7,413 nt of DNA, from assembly GCA_018657655.1 (NCBI GenBank), contig JABHWQ010000187.1, forward strand, positions 1-7,413, given 5' to 3'. This DNA comes from Chloroflexota bacterium. Lineage in GTDB: Bacteria > Chloroflexota > Dehalococcoidia > SZUA-161 > SpSt-899. How positions within the stretch are numbered: the first letter of the stretch is position 1; every line of letters starts with the position of its first letter. Position numbers and translations under genes: made by a program. This document shows, one piece after another, positions 1 through 6,553 of this stretch. The notes beneath the pieces are model-generated. The model saw only the letters and a program-made list of their open reading frames with translations, had not been told where the DNA came from and did not search any database.

Positions 1-422
1 CCCCGCCAATACAGGCGAAGGCAATCGGGGCACTGCATATATTGATCTTGAGTTTTGAAGACATAGGGAGGGGCCAGATCACGCACCTCCGCTTTTTCCC
101 GCGGTATTAAAACTGTATTACACACCATACATAGTGAGAAGGGATCAAATTTAGGGCCCAAGTCCAAAGCATGTACAACCTGTTTGAGCTGTTCTCTCAC
201 CTCATCTGACGCGATTAGAATAGCCTGTACCTTGCCGGTCGCCACTATTCTCCTGCGCAAAATGCCCGTATCTTTGGTTAAAAGAATTCTCTCCTCTTTT
301 AACGCCACTCGCACAAGTTCATCGTCATCCATACCATTGATGAAAAGAGTATCATACCCCATCATTCGGAGCCTTCTCGCCAACCTGCCGACATTGACAT
401 CGACAATGAATCTGGTTTTCAT
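1..422 (-). CDS. Mut7-C RNase-domain protein (PIN-like fold plus zinc ribbon), 3' end cut by window edge
   Basis: The reading frame starts at an ATG (422-420) and stays open to the left edge, giving 140 codons; the family is usually about 150 residues, so only a short C-terminal tail should be missing. The N-terminus reads MKTRFIVDVNVGRLARRLRM, followed by GYDTLF, DDDEL and ILLTKD. This is the typical Mut7-C pattern, in which Asp8, the acidic DDDE cluster (32-35) and Asp51 resemble the metal-binding acidic residues of PIN-like nucleases. The C-terminal half has two cysteine pairs (C98/C101 and C131/C134, the latter in CPDC followed by LYWRG) that form a zinc ribbon. Such proteins are predicted RNases; the RNA substrate is unknown. 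It is divergent from archease-rtcB with 68 bases between the starts. No Shine-Dalgarno sequence precedes the start, but an extended -10-like box ends 7 bases upstream, so the mRNA may be leaderless. Family assignment is firm; the function is inferred. Confidence 0.88.
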   Translation of the reverse strand, partial: MKTRFIVDVNVGRLARRLRMMGYDTLFINGMDDDELVRVALKEERILLTKDTGILRRRIVATGKVQAILIASDEVREQLKQVVHALDLGPKFDPFSLCMVCNTVLIPREKAEVRDLAPPYVFKTQDQYMQCPDCLRLYWR

Positions 423-429
423 GGCTTCA

Positions 430-438
430 ATAATAACA
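430..438 (-). promoter_or_regulatory. Possible extended -10 promoter of the Mut7-C gene
   Basis: Read on the minus strand, TGTTATTAT ends 7 bases before the ATG at 422. It matches the extended -10 form TGnTATAAT with one mismatch. No good -35 is visible. If used, transcription would start at or within a base or two of the start codon. Confidence 0.4.
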
Positions 439-472
439 CGAAACAATAAGTACTTTCATTTTTGGCGTTATC

Positions 473-481
473 TGGTATAAT
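473..481 (+). promoter_or_regulatory. Extended -10 promoter of archease-rtcB
   Basis: TGGTATAAT is a perfect extended -10 box (TGn plus TATAAT). It ends 9 bases before the archease ATG at 491, so the predicted transcription start (about 487-489) falls at most a few bases upstream of the start codon. A -35 is weak or absent, which is tolerated by extended -10 promoters. No Shine-Dalgarno sequence fits between box and ATG. Confidence 0.65.
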
Positions 482-490
482 GCATCTGCC

Positions 491-904
491 ATGTCAGAAT
501 TTGAGATAATCGATCACACTGCAGATGTGGGAATCATCGCTCGCGGCGAGAGTGTCGAAGAGGTGTTCATCAATGCCGCACGCGGCATGTTCAGTTTGAT
601 TATTGACCTGGACACGGTAGTCGAATCAACCAGCCAGGAAATCACCGTTGATGCACCGGATCAGGAAGAACTGTTGATAACATGGCTCAATGAACTGCTT
701 TACCTCTTTGATGCGGAGAACCTTATCTTCAGTCGATTTGAGATTACCTACCTAGGTCAAGAACACCTCAAAGGCATCGTCTACGGTGAAGAGGTCGATC
801 CGGATCGTCATAACTTGAAGTCAGACGTAAAAGCGGCTACTTACCACATGATTAGACTCCAAAAACAAGACGGATTCAGTGCGCATATAATCCTCGACAT
901 CTGA
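491..904 (+). CDS. Archease, RtcB ligase activating protein
   Basis: Archease is a small metal-binding protein that speeds guanylylation and turnover of the RNA ligase RtcB and, in studied systems, broadens its nucleotide use. The 137-residue length is typical. The diagnostic N-terminal motif IDHTADVGI (7-15) is present, with Asp12 at the position of a conserved metal ligand. The central LLITWLNELLYLFD helix (61-74), a VKAATYH segment (113-119) and the C-terminal ILDI with Asp136 are also family hallmarks. It sits 14 bases upstream of rtcB, the classic arrangement, and the two are surely co-transcribed. The ATG at 491 is chosen because the motif begins only seven residues later; there is no ribosome-binding site and the extended -10 box lies just upstream, so translation is probably leaderless. 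No unusual residue was seen at the key positions. Confidence 0.96.
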   Translation: MSEFEIIDHTADVGIIARGESVEEVFINAARGMFSLIIDLDTVVESTSQEITVDAPDQEELLITWLNELLYLFDAENLIFSRFEITYLGQEHLKGIVYGEEVDPDRHNLKSDVKAATYHMIRLQKQDGFSAHIILDI

Positions 905-918
905 AAGGAAACCCCTCA

Positions 919-2379
919 ATGCCCTCATACTGGAGAGACTTTCTCGAACAAATTGATGACTATCGTTGGATGATCAACACGGATTACAAGCAGGGAATGC
1001 GTGTTCCCGGTCTTCTGTATGCCGATGCAAATATGTTAGACCAGATAGGCGAAGAGCATTCACCGGAACAGGTAGCCAATGTGGCTTTCCTTCCCGGGAT
1101 AGTGGGCAAGTCCATGGCTATGCCGGACATCCACTGGGGTTACGGATTCCCAATCGGAGGTGTTGCTGCCACCAGAGTCACTGATGGTGTAGTATCGCCA
1201 GGCGGAGTTGGATTCGATATAAACTGCGGAGTTCGCCTCTTGGTCACCAACCTGACAGAAAAAGATGTCAAACCCAGAATCGAAGGTATTATCTATCAGC
1301 TTTTCGTTAACATTCCTTCCGGAGTAGGATCCAAAGGTCGAATTACCCTCAAAGGCAATCAGATAAACAAAGTCCTCAGAAACGGTGCCAGATGGGCAGT
1401 TGAGGAGGGATACGGAGAGAAGGAAGATCTCGAGTTTGCCGAGGAAAACGGCTGTCTCAAGCAAGCAGATCCCGATCAAGTTAGTGAAAAAGCTAAGAAA
1501 CGCGGGGTGCCTCAACTTGGCACCCTCGGATCGGGGAATCATTTTCTGGAAATTCAGGTGGTGGATGAAATCTACGATCATTTGGCCGCAAAGGCTTTCG
1601 GTATTGAGCAAACGGGGCAGGTACTCCTCCTGATTCATACCGGCTCACGGGGGCTCGGATACCAGGTTTGCGATGATTATCTTAAAACGATGGGGAAAGC
1701 GGTAAGAGACTATGGTATTGAGATACCCGATCGTCAACTTGCATGTGCGCCGGTGAAATCACCGGAAGGGCAGGCATACCTCGCAGCCATGAATTGTGCC
1801 GCCAACTACGCGTGGGCCAATCGCCAGTGCATCACTCATTGGACCAGGCAAACATTTTCAAACGTTTTCGGGCAAAGCGCTCGCGAATTGGGATTACGTC
1901 TTGTCTACGATGTAGCCCACAATATCGCTAAGATCGAAGATCACGAACTTGATGGAAAAAAAGTGTCTCTTTGCGTACACCGTAAAGGGGCTACCAGAGC
2001 ATTTCCTGCGGGCCATCCTGAAATACCCGCCGCATACCAAAACATCGGGCAGCCGGTCCTCGTTCCCGGTGATATGGGCCGCTATTCCTATTTAGCAGTT
2101 GGAACCGAAAAAGCCATGGAGGAAACTTTCGGTTCGACCTGCCATGGGGCCGGGAGAGTGCTAAGCAGGTCTGCAGCCAAGCGGGAACTGTCAGCCGCAG
2201 ACATAGCAGATGAACTGTATCGAAAAGGGGTCACCTTCAAGGTAGCCAGCAAATCGTCTCTGGTGGAGGAAGCATCACAAGCCTACAAGGATGTGGCAGA
2301 AGTAATCAATGTAGCCGAAAGAGCCGGGATATCTCGCAAAGTGCTGAAAGCGAGACCAATTGGGGTAATAAAGGGTTAA
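919..2379 (+). CDS. rtcB: RNA-splicing ligase RtcB (3'-phosphate/5'-OH RNA ligase)
   Basis: RtcB joins RNA 2',3'-cyclic phosphate or 3'-phosphate ends to 5'-hydroxyl ends, using GTP and Mn2+ through a histidine-GMP intermediate. At 486 residues it matches the long RtcB form (about 480). All catalytic motifs are visible: GGVGFDINCGVR with metal ligands Asp100 and Cys103, GSGNHF with His208, HTGSRG with His240, DVAHN with His334, and GSTCHGAGR, in which His409 should be the guanylylated residue. The protein ends in IGVIKG, whose lysine (485) contacts GMP in characterised enzymes. A Shine-Dalgarno sequence AAAGGAA lies 8 bases before the ATG. It follows archease by 14 bases. Its likely jobs are RNA repair or healing of breaks left by ribonucleases; the divergent Mut7-C nuclease is a suggestive neighbour. 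The TAA stop overlaps the stop of the convergent aldolase gene. Confidence 0.98.
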   Translation: MPSYWRDFLEQIDDYRWMINTDYKQGMRVPGLLYADANMLDQIGEEHSPEQVANVAFLPGIVGKSMAMPDIHWGYGFPIGGVAATRVTDGVVSPGGVGFDINCGVRLLVTNLTEKDVKPRIEGIIYQLFVNIPSGVGSKGRITLKGNQINKVLRNGARWAVEEGYGEKEDLEFAEENGCLKQADPDQVSEKAKKRGVPQLGTLGSGNHFLEIQVVDEIYDHLAAKAFGIEQTGQVLLLIHTGSRGLGYQVCDDYLKTMGKAVRDYGIEIPDRQLACAPVKSPEGQAYLAAMNCAANYAWANRQCITHWTRQTFSNVFGQSARELGLRLVYDVAHNIAKIEDHELDGKKVSLCVHRKGATRAFPAGHPEIPAAYQNIGQPVLVPGDMGRYSYLAVGTEKAMEETFGSTCHGAGRVLSRSAAKRELSAADIADELYRKGVTFKVASKSSLVEEASQAYKDVAEVINVAERAGISRKVLKARPIGVIKG

Positions 2380-3434
2380 CCTCTTACCCCGTAATGTGAG
2401 ATGGCCTCATGCCTTGAGACAGGAACATCCTCACTTTGACCGTTTTTACCGGAGTCAGCCATGATATCCGGATACAGATAATTGTTACAAGTTTCGAACT
2501 TAGAATACCATGGTTTGCCGTAGGTGTTAGCCAGGTCTGAAAGTTGCCTCATCCTGTCAATCGCTGTACTCTCCAAAAACTTGAATCTCGCCCGAGATAG
2601 CATATTAGCCGCCTCTTGCCAAAGGGCACGCCCCGCCAGAAAACCTGAAGCACCGGCTTTGCAGGCAATTTCTAGCTGCCGGAGAAAGATTTCGAAACTG
2701 ACGCCCCCACTCAGCAGTACCCACGGAACCGAAGAAGCAGCGTTTAACTGCTGGCAAACATCGAGCAACCGTTTCTCATCCCACTCAAAGGTGATATCGG
2801 CAGGAAACTCAATTTTGAGCACGTCCACTGGAAGCCTTGAAAGCTGATGAACCGTATCTATTGCCAGATCTGGCTTCTTTCGGGAATATTCCCAATGATC
2901 CCTTTCCAACTCTCTTACAATGTAGTTCTTCGGGCCAAGGAAAAGGGCGAGATCGGCTTTTTTGCAATCATAAGCCGATCTAGTTACCGCGTTCAATTGA
3001 TCCGATGCAATATTGGGTAGGTCGGGCCGATAGTACAAAGGGAATTTGACTCCAGCCGCGCCAATGTTCTTCACTTTGGCAACATCCCAATCGGTTAACT
3101 CTTCAGCAGATTGCCCATCGCTTCCATAGGCATCGTGATCAGACGTCTCCAAGCTTATCATAAGCCCGGTTTCACCAGGGATAACATTAGCGGCAATAGC
3201 CTGGCTGGCACCGTAGATTGGATCTAGCAGCACACCACTGGAATGTGGAGCCAGTGTTTCACATATATCCAGTTTAAAATTCACTATTGACTCATAAGTG
3301 ATAGATGACGTATTCCCGTTGCCCATCATCTTACGCAAACTTCTCCGATGGTCAAACGAACAAATGGTGAAAATACCATTGGAATTTGACAGTTGTTGTA
3401 GCCCTCTGGTTTTGCCGATGGTCAGCTCTCTCAT
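2376..3434 (-). CDS. Tagatose-1,6-bisphosphate aldolase family protein (LacD-like class I aldolase)
   Basis: LacD-type class I aldolases cleave tagatose 1,6-bisphosphate, and often fructose 1,6-bisphosphate, to dihydroxyacetone phosphate and glyceraldehyde 3-phosphate through a lysine Schiff base. From the ATG at 3434 the protein has 352 residues. Visible landmarks are KTRGLQQLSN at the N-terminus, CSFDHRRSL (Asp28), GVLLDPIYG, GVKFPLYY (Lys130), DVLKIEFPA with the expected Schiff-base Lys207, WVLLSGGVS, and GFLAGRALW in the phosphate-binding region. Where LacD proteins usually carry a catalytic Glu (FFLE), this one reads LFLG (Gly167). The gene follows phosphofructokinase by 41 bases in the same direction, so it probably supplies the next glycolytic step on fructose bisphosphate. 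An alternative TTG start at 3458 has its own GAGGAG eight bases upstream and would add eight residues; I prefer the ATG because AGGA precedes it and the family N-terminus fits. Family is firm, exact substrate is not. Confidence 0.9.
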   Translation of the reverse strand: MRELTIGKTRGLQQLSNSNGIFTICSFDHRRSLRKMMGNGNTSSITYESIVNFKLDICETLAPHSSGVLLDPIYGASQAIAANVIPGETGLMISLETSDHDAYGSDGQSAEELTDWDVAKVKNIGAAGVKFPLYYRPDLPNIASDQLNAVTRSAYDCKKADLALFLGPKNYIVRELERDHWEYSRKKPDLAIDTVHQLSRLPVDVLKIEFPADITFEWDEKRLLDVCQQLNAASSVPWVLLSGGVSFEIFLRQLEIACKAGASGFLAGRALWQEAANMLSRARFKFLESTAIDRMRQLSDLANTYGKPWYSKFETCNNYLYPDIMADSGKNGQSEDVPVSRHEAISHYGVRG

Positions 3435-3475
3435 CTCTGTGGTCCTCGCTTGAATCAAATAATGAACTCCTCAAC

Positions 3476-4495
3476 CTATAACGCTAACACTCTCATCGAT
3501 TCCAGAGAAAGGTTATCCAGGGTTTTCTTTTGCTCGGATGCCTCACGCAGTGGGGTAAACACTATTTGCCCCCCTTTTTCACCTGCTGCATGCCCGCTTT
3601 TTCCATTAAACAAACCTTCAACTGCCGCAGTGCTCAGCCGACTTCCCAATACCCGGTCTCTGGCAGATGGAGTTCCGCCTCTTTGTAGATGCCCTAATAC
3701 ACAAACTCGGCAATCAAGGTTGAGCCGGTATTGTACATATTGGGCAATTTGGATAGTATGCCCAGTCTCGTTGCCTTCGGCAATCACCACGATACTGCTT
3801 CTCTTGCCCCTATCGAAGCTTTTTTTCAGCGTCATTGCCAGGCTTTCCGGGTCGATCTTTAATTCGGGGATGAGTATTTCTTCGGCACCACCGGCAATTC
3901 CCACTTCAAGCGCGATGAATCCTGATTTTCGACCCATCACTTCTATAAAGAAGACTCGTGCAAAGGCATCAGCCGTATCGCGAATGCGATCGATAGCTTC
4001 CAGCGCAGTATTGACCGCGGTATCAAATCCGACTGTATAGTCGGTACCATAAATATCGTTATCAATAGTTCCGGGAATCCCAACAACCCTCAGACGGCTT
4101 TCCTTGGCGATGGCTGCCGCTCCTTGATAGGAACCATTTCCACCAATTACCGCAATACCTTCGATGCCTTCTTCTTCCAGAATTAGGATCGCTTTTTCGC
4201 GGCCTTCGGGTGTCATGAAGTCGTCACAGCGCGAACTCTCGAGAATCGTGCCGCCCCTCTGAATAGTGTTGGCTACGGCTCGGCTATCTAATTCGACAAA
4301 GTTCTTTGTGAAGATGCCTGAATAGCCACGCTTTATACCGACTACCTTGGCGCCTCGATCCATAGCTCCACGTGTCACCGCCCGGATGCAGGCATTCATT
4401 CCCGGCGCATCCCCACCACTGGTAAGGACAGCAACCTTGGAAAGCTTCGCCCGTTTTTTCCCTCCGGAATTTACGGCTTTACTATTCATTCCCAT
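3476..4495 (-). CDS. pfkA: ATP-dependent 6-phosphofructokinase
   Basis: The enzyme phosphorylates fructose 6-phosphate to fructose 1,6-bisphosphate, the committing step of glycolysis. The 339 residues align along the whole length of bacterial PfkA (about 320), with an extra N-terminal tail of some 18 residues. Motifs seen are LTSGGDAPGMN (nucleotide binding), RGGT, VIGGNGSYQGA (117-126), PGTIDNDIYGTDYTVGF with the catalytic Asp145, IEVMGRKSGF (substrate-binding Met187/Arg189), and LGHLQRGGTP with His269 and Arg272. Gly121 after Asn120 indicates the ATP-using rather than the pyrophosphate-using type, but Asn120 replaces the Asp common in PfkA (Asp103 in E. coli). RGKRSS (229-234) preserves basic residues of the allosteric ADP/PEP site. 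The ATG at 4495 follows a GGGGGT ribosome-binding site at 7 bases. The aldolase lies directly downstream. Confidence 0.95.
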   Translation of the reverse strand: MGMNSKAVNSGGKKRAKLSKVAVLTSGGDAPGMNACIRAVTRGAMDRGAKVVGIKRGYSGIFTKNFVELDSRAVANTIQRGGTILESSRCDDFMTPEGREKAILILEEEGIEGIAVIGGNGSYQGAAAIAKESRLRVVGIPGTIDNDIYGTDYTVGFDTAVNTALEAIDRIRDTADAFARVFFIEVMGRKSGFIALEVGIAGGAEEILIPELKIDPESLAMTLKKSFDRGKRSSIVVIAEGNETGHTIQIAQYVQYRLNLDCRVCVLGHLQRGGTPSARDRVLGSRLSTAAVEGLFNGKSGHAAGEKGGQIVFTPLREASEQKKTLDNLSLESMRVLAL

Positions 4496-4563
4496 TTCAC
4501 ATACCCCCGGTCTTTGTTTTAAACATAAACGCAGACCAGACCGCTCCCCCAGTCTACAGAGGT

Positions 4564-4592
4564 AGAATATCGTTTTGCCCCATAGCCCTCAA
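4564..4592 (-). promoter_or_regulatory. Candidate sigma-70 promoter for pfkA-aldolase
   Basis: On the minus strand TTGAGG (4592-4587) is separated by 17 bases from TATTCT (4569-4564). Each hexamer matches the consensus at four of six positions. It would give a leader of about 60 bases before the pfkA ATG. This is the best candidate in the 213-base gap 4496-4708; I saw no convincing terminator hairpin there for the upstream operon. Confidence 0.4.
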
Positions 4593-4708
4593 TGATGAAG
4601 ACATACAAGTTCCCATAGGGGTAACACGCAAAATGAATACGAGGAAACTCACAAGTAGAATGCGGACCTGGCTCAGTTCAGCAGTGAATATTCAGGTGCA
4701 GGGGTATC

Positions 4709-5305
4709 CTATTCGATTTCAGAGAAACTGTCCCTAAATTTCCCTAACCACAAATTAAGTTCGTTGAAAAAGAGTAAATGAGCGTCATCAATGGAAACGT
4801 TGCTAATGTACTGTGCCTCCGAGGGATGATAGAGTTGTTCTTTCCCAGTTGGTTCAACCGGTAGTACCATATCGCTTATCCCATCCCACTCAATGTTCAC
4901 CGGCAATCCCAATTTTTCCAGGGGCAAATCAACTGTGGCGTCAACAAGGACCAGTTTTCCTTCGATCTCTGCTTTGCAGGCAAGGTGGTGATCATCCGGC
5001 AAAGTATCTACTCGGGCTCTGAGCGATGGAGGAAACTCTATTTCAACATTGGCCCACTTAAAAGGATAGACTGCCAACACAACCGTGATCCCGAGTTTTT
5101 CGTACATAGAAGCCAGCAGGAGATGTTTGGGAGTGCAAGATCCTTTGCCGATGCTTAATATTTCCGTATAGTTATCAGCGCTTATAAGCCTGGGGATTAT
5201 TGCATAGGGGATATCTCTGATCTTTTCGAAAACGGCTATCCTTGCCGCTTGGGGGCTTTTGCCTTCGGTCCAATCTCTGAATTTCCGATCAATAATGTCC
5301 GGCAC
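4709..5305 (-). CDS. Transglutaminase-like superfamily protein
   Basis: The 198-residue protein shows the spaced Cys-His-Asp pattern of the transglutaminase-like papain fold. GKGSCTPKHLLLASMYEKLGI (54-73) carries the presumed nucleophile Cys57 at the head of a helix, DDHHLAC supplies His106 or His107, and KLVLVDATVD supplies Asp122. Proteins of this type act as cysteine proteases, amidases or cross-linking enzymes, and some are non-catalytic; the substrate here is unknown. There is no signal peptide or membrane segment, so it should be cytoplasmic. Translation starts at a GTG with GGAG seven bases upstream. It follows the PPC/DUF296 gene by 16 bases and belongs to the mazG operon. The C-terminal 40 residues, rich in acidic and aromatic residues, match nothing I recognise. 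The superfamily is fairly sure; the role is open. Confidence 0.78.
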   Translation of the reverse strand: MPDIIDRKFRDWTEGKSPQAARIAVFEKIRDIPYAIIPRLISADNYTEILSIGKGSCTPKHLLLASMYEKLGITVVLAVYPFKWANVEIEFPPSLRARVDTLPDDHHLACKAEIEGKLVLVDATVDLPLEKLGLPVNIEWDGISDMVLPVEPTGKEQLYHPSEAQYISNVSIDDAHLLFFNELNLWLGKFRDSFSEIE

Positions 5306-5321
5306 AAAGACACTCCACTCT

Positions 5322-5729
5322 TCAGGATATCAGTTCGTTCAAACCGGTGTACTCATCTGAATATCGATACAGTGGACAATCCAGTTCACCGATGACCACT
5401 TCCGCCGTCGAAAACACCTTTGCCTCAACCAGATGTCCGCCCCAGCAGGATTGCTGGCTTGAAAGCTGAATGTGAATATGCACAATGAGGTCTTCGTCTT
5501 TGAGCGCAACGGAACCCTGAGCACACACGATCTCCAGAGGCCCGGCATAAGTTTCGGTTTCATATTTGCCCGGTAATGCTTTGAGGAAATTTAGTTTGGC
5601 GCTATCAACCGAACCGATCAGCCCGATGACTACACCAGAGTGAATTCTATTTTCCTGGCAATAGCGAGTAATCTCGTTCAGTATTTCTTGGCGGGGTTTT
5701 ACTCTGAAGACATGAATTTTCGTAAACAC
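5322..5729 (-). CDS. PPC-domain (DUF296) protein
   Basis: The 135 residues correspond to one complete PPC domain (plants and prokaryotes conserved, DUF296), the fold attached to AT-hook proteins in plants but found alone in bacteria. Typical features are VVIGLIGSV (33-41), GPLEIVCAQGSVA (63-75), HIHIQLS with His84 and His86, and GGHLVEAKVFSTAEVVIGEL with His99. The HxH plus GGH histidines are the likely metal site seen in bacterial members. Bacterial PPC proteins have no settled function, though a DNA-binding or metal-dependent role is often suggested. The start is a GTG at 5729, only two bases after the mazG stop. An AAAAGGGCGG stretch at the end of mazG serves as ribosome-binding site, so translation is probably coupled to mazG. 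No AT-hook is attached. Confidence 0.88.
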   Translation of the reverse strand: MFTKIHVFRVKPRQEILNEITRYCQENRIHSGVVIGLIGSVDSAKLNFLKALPGKYETETYAGPLEIVCAQGSVALKDEDLIVHIHIQLSSQQSCWGGHLVEAKVFSTAEVVIGELDCPLYRYSDEYTGLNELIS

Positions 5730-5731
5730 AG

Positions 5732-6517
5732 CTAGCCGCCCTTTTCGAGGTTTTTCTTCGCCTCTTCCCAGAGAGCATCCAGATCATCGATGGGGAGTCC
5801 GTTCATACATATACCACGGTTCTCGCTGGTTTCCTCCATATATGCAAATCGCTCGTAGAAACGTTCGTTGGCCTGCCGTAAAGCACTTTCGAGATCGATC
5901 TCCATCCAGCGTGCCGCATTAGCCAACGCCATCACAAGATCACCGAACTCATGCACGCGTTCCTGATGGGTTTCGGCTTGCCTGATTTCTTCAAGTTCCT
6001 CACTAACTTTATCCAATACACCATCGATATTATTCCAATCGAACCCGATGCGGGAAGCGCGTTGCTGCATGATCTGACTATAGGCCAGGGCGGGAATGCC
6101 TTTGGGGATGCCATCGAGAAGCGATTTTTCAACTTTTCCTTCCGAACGTTTTATCTCTTCCCAGTTCAAACGCACTTCATTCTCGTCGGCAACCTCCACA
6201 TCCCCGAAAACGTGAGGATGGCGGCGGATAAGTTTTTCATTGATATGCCGTAAAATATCCGACATCTCAAACTCGCCCGATTCCTCGGCAATCTGGGCAT
6301 GGAGGCCAATTTGAAGCAGAAGGTCCCCTAACTCTTCGCACAGTTTCTCAGTATCACCATCATCCAGCGTTTGGAGAGTCTCGTAGGCTTCTTCGATCAG
6401 GTACGGTTTAAGGGATTCGTGGGTCTGTTTGCGATCCCAGGGACAACCATCAGGGGAGCGTAACTTGGCAATGATACGGCAAAAGGCATCGAAGGTGCCG
6501 AGGTTTTCTTCCATCAC
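5732..6517 (-). CDS. mazG: Nucleoside triphosphate pyrophosphohydrolase MazG
   Basis: MazG hydrolyses nucleoside triphosphates to monophosphates and pyrophosphate, cleaning noncanonical nucleotides from the pool and, in E. coli, modulating alarmone levels. At 261 residues it matches the E. coli enzyme (263). It has the usual tandem repeat: the N-terminal half carries CPWDRKQTHESL (25-36), EEAYE (42-46) and EELGD (61-65) followed by RRHPHVFGD (98-106); the C-terminal half carries EELEE (173-177) and HEFGD (189-193), the EExxE and ExxD metal motifs. The first codon is GTG at 6517, with an ATG immediately after it at 6514. No Shine-Dalgarno sequence is present; an extended -10 box ends six bases before the GTG, so a leaderless mRNA is likely. 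It heads the operon mazG, PPC protein, transglutaminase-like protein. Confidence 0.96.
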   Translation of the reverse strand: MMEENLGTFDAFCRIIAKLRSPDGCPWDRKQTHESLKPYLIEEAYETLQTLDDGDTEKLCEELGDLLLQIGLHAQIAEESGEFEMSDILRHINEKLIRRHPHVFGDVEVADENEVRLNWEEIKRSEGKVEKSLLDGIPKGIPALAYSQIMQQRASRIGFDWNNIDGVLDKVSEELEEIRQAETHQERVHEFGDLVMALANAARWMEIDLESALRQANERFYERFAYMEETSENRGICMNGLPIDDLDALWEEAKKNLEKGG

Positions 6518-6523
6518 ATGTAA

Positions 6524-6553
6524 ATTATAACAAACCGGTAGAAGATTTGCCGA
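6524..6553 (-). promoter_or_regulatory. Extended -10 promoter of the mazG operon
   Basis: Read on the minus strand, TGTTATAAT (6532-6524) is a perfect extended -10 box, six bases before the GTG start of mazG and nine before the adjoining ATG. A weak -35, TCGGCA (6553-6548), lies 18 bases upstream. The expected transcription start coincides with the start codon, implying a leaderless mRNA. Confidence 0.65.

Noticed and set aside
184..480. Plus-strand ORF of 98 codons
   Set aside because: It is the antisense shadow of the Mut7-C gene and extends through the promoter region; composition is Ser/Arg/Thr rich with no domain.
1060..1638. Minus-strand ORF of 192 codons inside rtcB
   Set aside because: It lies wholly antisense to strongly conserved RtcB motifs and has no family resemblance.
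3450..4040. Plus-strand ORF of 196 codons across pfkA
   Set aside because: It is antisense to the well-conserved phosphofructokinase and is low-complexity Ser/Thr/Pro rich.
4496..4708. Search for a terminator between the transglutaminase-like gene and pfkA
   Set aside because: Short CCCATAG direct repeats and a CTGCACCTG segment are present, but no GC-rich stem followed by a T-run on the minus strand.
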